From NCBI GenBank assembly GCA_964441505.1, contig CAYTUV010000002.1, forward strand, positions 1-64,000: a stretch of DNA of 64,000 nucleotides, given 5' to 3'. The notes under the pieces were generated by a model. It saw only the letters and a list, made by a program, of their open reading frames with translations. It had not been told where the DNA came from and ran no database searches. Below, piece by piece: positions 62,668 through 64,000 of the stretch (position 1 is the first letter of the stretch; the number at the start of each line of letters is the position of its first letter). The position numbers and the translations under genes are program-made. The DNA is from Fen-1258 sp964441505. GTDB lineage: Bacteria > Bacteroidota > Ignavibacteria > Ignavibacteriales > Melioribacteraceae.

Positions 62668-63948
62668 TTGAGATCTCGAAATATTTATCTCCTGTTTATG
62701 GCTCTGCTCACCATTTTCGCAAATTGCGCATCTGCACAACAATCTGAAATTAAAAGAGAGTTCTATCCCAATGGTAAATTGAAATCCGAAGGATCGTATC
62801 TTTATGGGGTGCGCAACGGTATTTACAAAGAGTTTTATGAAAGCGGCAACCTTTGGAAGGAATGGAATTTCGAAAACGGAAAAGAAGAGAATATTTCTAT
62901 CTGGTATTTTGAAGACGGCACCAAGAGCATGGAGTGGAATTACCGCAAGGGCAAGCTCGAAGGTAAATCAAAATGGTATTACGAAAGCGGAGAGCTTTGG
63001 GCTGAGCCAAACTATGTCCATGATATTCAAGAAGGACCAGGTCAAACGTATTACAAAAGCGGGAAGCTGCAGGCCATATGGAATTATGTTGGCGGTAAGC
63101 TTAATGGTATATCCAAAATATTTTTTGAAAATGGCAAAGTTGAAGTAGAACGGAATTATGTTAATGATAAACTCGAAGGGATAAGTAAAGTTTATTCCGA
63201 ATACGGTACTCTTTCTCTGGAGGCAAAGTACAAGAACGATCTGCTCGATGGAACCTCATACTTTTACTACCCGGATGGTAAAATAAAAGTGGTTGATACT
63301 TATGAGAAAGGACAAATAATAAAACGGGAGCGTTTCGATTATGACAGCAAGGTCAGTAAAGTCGAAGAAAATTTTGATGAATATTGGGAAGAAGGCACAT
63401 TAAAGAGACAGGTGCACTTTCGTGAAGGAAAATTAGACGGACTTAATAAAGAATATTACGCGAGTGGTTTTCTCAAATCGGAATGGAATTATAATAAAGG
63501 AATTATAGAGGGAGAGTGCAAATTTTATCATGACGGCGGAACGATTGCTGAAATTGCCAATTTTGCTGGTGGAATTAAAAATGGAATATCGATAAAATTC
63601 AACAAAGACGGGATTAAAATTGCGGAAGAAAATTATTTAAATAATTTACGTGAGCTATCCGCAAAAACTTTTTACCCGAGTGGAGAAATTGAATCAGTAC
63701 AAATTTATCAAAACGATTTGCTTAATGGTACAGTAAAAATTTATTCAAGAGGCGGGTCGCTTGCCGATGAGGAAGAATATAAGGACGGCATTAAAAACGG
63801 AATAGTAAAAAGATATTATCAGAATGGAATGCTTTCCGATCTGCTCACTTATAAAAACAATCTTCTTGATGGAAAATGCTACTCGTATGATGAATCCGGT
63901 AAAGTTGTTCGTGTTGTTGAATATAAAGACGGTGAGTTACTCAAATAA
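62668..63948 (+). CDS. Secreted YwqK/MORN-like repeat protein
   Basis: The 426-residue product starts at TTG and has a signal peptide (cleavage after ANCASA). It then consists of about 16-17 tandem repeats of roughly 22-24 residues with the pattern YYxxGKLxxxxxYxxGKLxGxxKxYY, for example WYYESGELWAEPNYVHDIQEG and FFENGKVEVERNYVNDKLEG. Such MORN/YwqK repeats build long beta-sheets that bind ligands. Bacillus YwqK is grouped with antitoxins, but the repeats alone do not show that role. It is probably an exported binding or surface protein. An ATG at 62698 is a shorter possible start. Confidence 0.85.
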   Translation: MRSRNIYLLFMALLTIFANCASAQQSEIKREFYPNGKLKSEGSYLYGVRNGIYKEFYESGNLWKEWNFENGKEENISIWYFEDGTKSMEWNYRKGKLEGKSKWYYESGELWAEPNYVHDIQEGPGQTYYKSGKLQAIWNYVGGKLNGISKIFFENGKVEVERNYVNDKLEGISKVYSEYGTLSLEAKYKNDLLDGTSYFYYPDGKIKVVDTYEKGQIIKRERFDYDSKVSKVEENFDEYWEEGTLKRQVHFREGKLDGLNKEYYASGFLKSEWNYNKGIIEGECKFYHDGGTIAEIANFAGGIKNGISIKFNKDGIKIAEENYLNNLRELSAKTFYPSGEIESVQIYQNDLLNGTVKIYSRGGSLADEEEYKDGIKNGIVKRYYQNGMLSDLLTYKNNLLDGKCYSYDESGKVVRVVEYKDGELLK

Positions 63949-64000
63949 AATTACACTTCGTTTGTTGATCAAAAGAGAATTAGAACAAGATTAAGCACCG

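Noticed and set aside
62668..63948. Antitoxin function for the YwqK-like repeat protein
   Set aside because: The repeats match the family name, but a signal peptide is present and no toxin gene lies next to it within the window.
1..64000. CRISPR arrays, tRNA or rRNA genes, intact transposases
   Set aside because: No regularly spaced repeats, cloverleaf-type tRNA sequence, rRNA segment or transposase reading frame was recognised by eye.

Overview
The window most likely comes from a free-living, low-GC Gram-negative bacterium of the Bacteroidota/Chlorobi/Ignavibacteria group. The evidence is a FISUMP-domain lipoprotein, several small outer-membrane barrels, a complete menaquinone operon, and -7 boxes of the TAnnTTTG type upstream of several genes (aconitase, tex, gmhA, hicB, hrcA). 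Ignavibacteria is the best guess. It rests on protein style and promoter type, because no rRNA is present.

Region 1 (133-10630, minus strand) is one regulated electron-transfer operon. A textbook sigma-54 promoter (10614-10629) precedes a response regulator with two Lrp/AsnC-type (RAM) domains. NuoE-like, NuoF/HydB-like and a 1252-residue NuoG-GltD-molybdopterin fusion follow, then a PAS histidine kinase and an NtrC-type sigma-54 activator. The molybdopterin domain keeps its [4Fe-4S] cysteines but has Phe where formate dehydrogenases have Cys/Sec. The complex therefore looks like a flavin-based (possibly bifurcating) NAD(P)H/ferredoxin oxidoreductase, not a formate dehydrogenase. This is the strongest candidate for an undescribed system.

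Region 2 (10850-29110) holds trmO, a GT-C-like membrane enzyme, a YCF48/BNR lipoprotein, a FISUMP lipoprotein broken by one in-frame TGA, a HEPN-like protein, an M3 peptidase whose best start is ATT, an OPT transporter, gmhA, tex, an aconitase with a histone-H1-like lysine tail, a DUF192 protein and a YoeB-type toxin pair.

Region 3 (29360-44250, mostly minus) is housekeeping: a GH10-like lipid- or wall-associated hydrolase, aroB-aroK, a PpiD-like foldase, a sodium symporter with a small membrane partner, coaD, rsmD, a PilM-like protein, a ComEA-like protein, and hrcA-grpE-dnaJ. Dispersed palindromic repeats sit in the gaps.

Region 4 (44390-47700) is a small accessory islet: HicBA, a methyltransferase, two envelope proteins, a RelE-type toxin pair and a 112-nt nested inverted repeat.

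Region 5 (47829-63948, mostly plus) carries purM, a TatD-radical SAM fusion, dacB, prmA and a MarR regulator with a 15-bp operator-like palindrome. The men operon follows (menF-D-H-B, an inserted MntA-HepT toxin pair, menA-C-E), then a convergent hotdog thioesterase that could be the missing DHNA-CoA hydrolase. menE carries an in-frame 24-bp palindrome flanked by 11-bp direct repeats. A YwqK/MORN-repeat protein closes the window. No tRNA, rRNA, CRISPR array or intact insertion sequence was seen.
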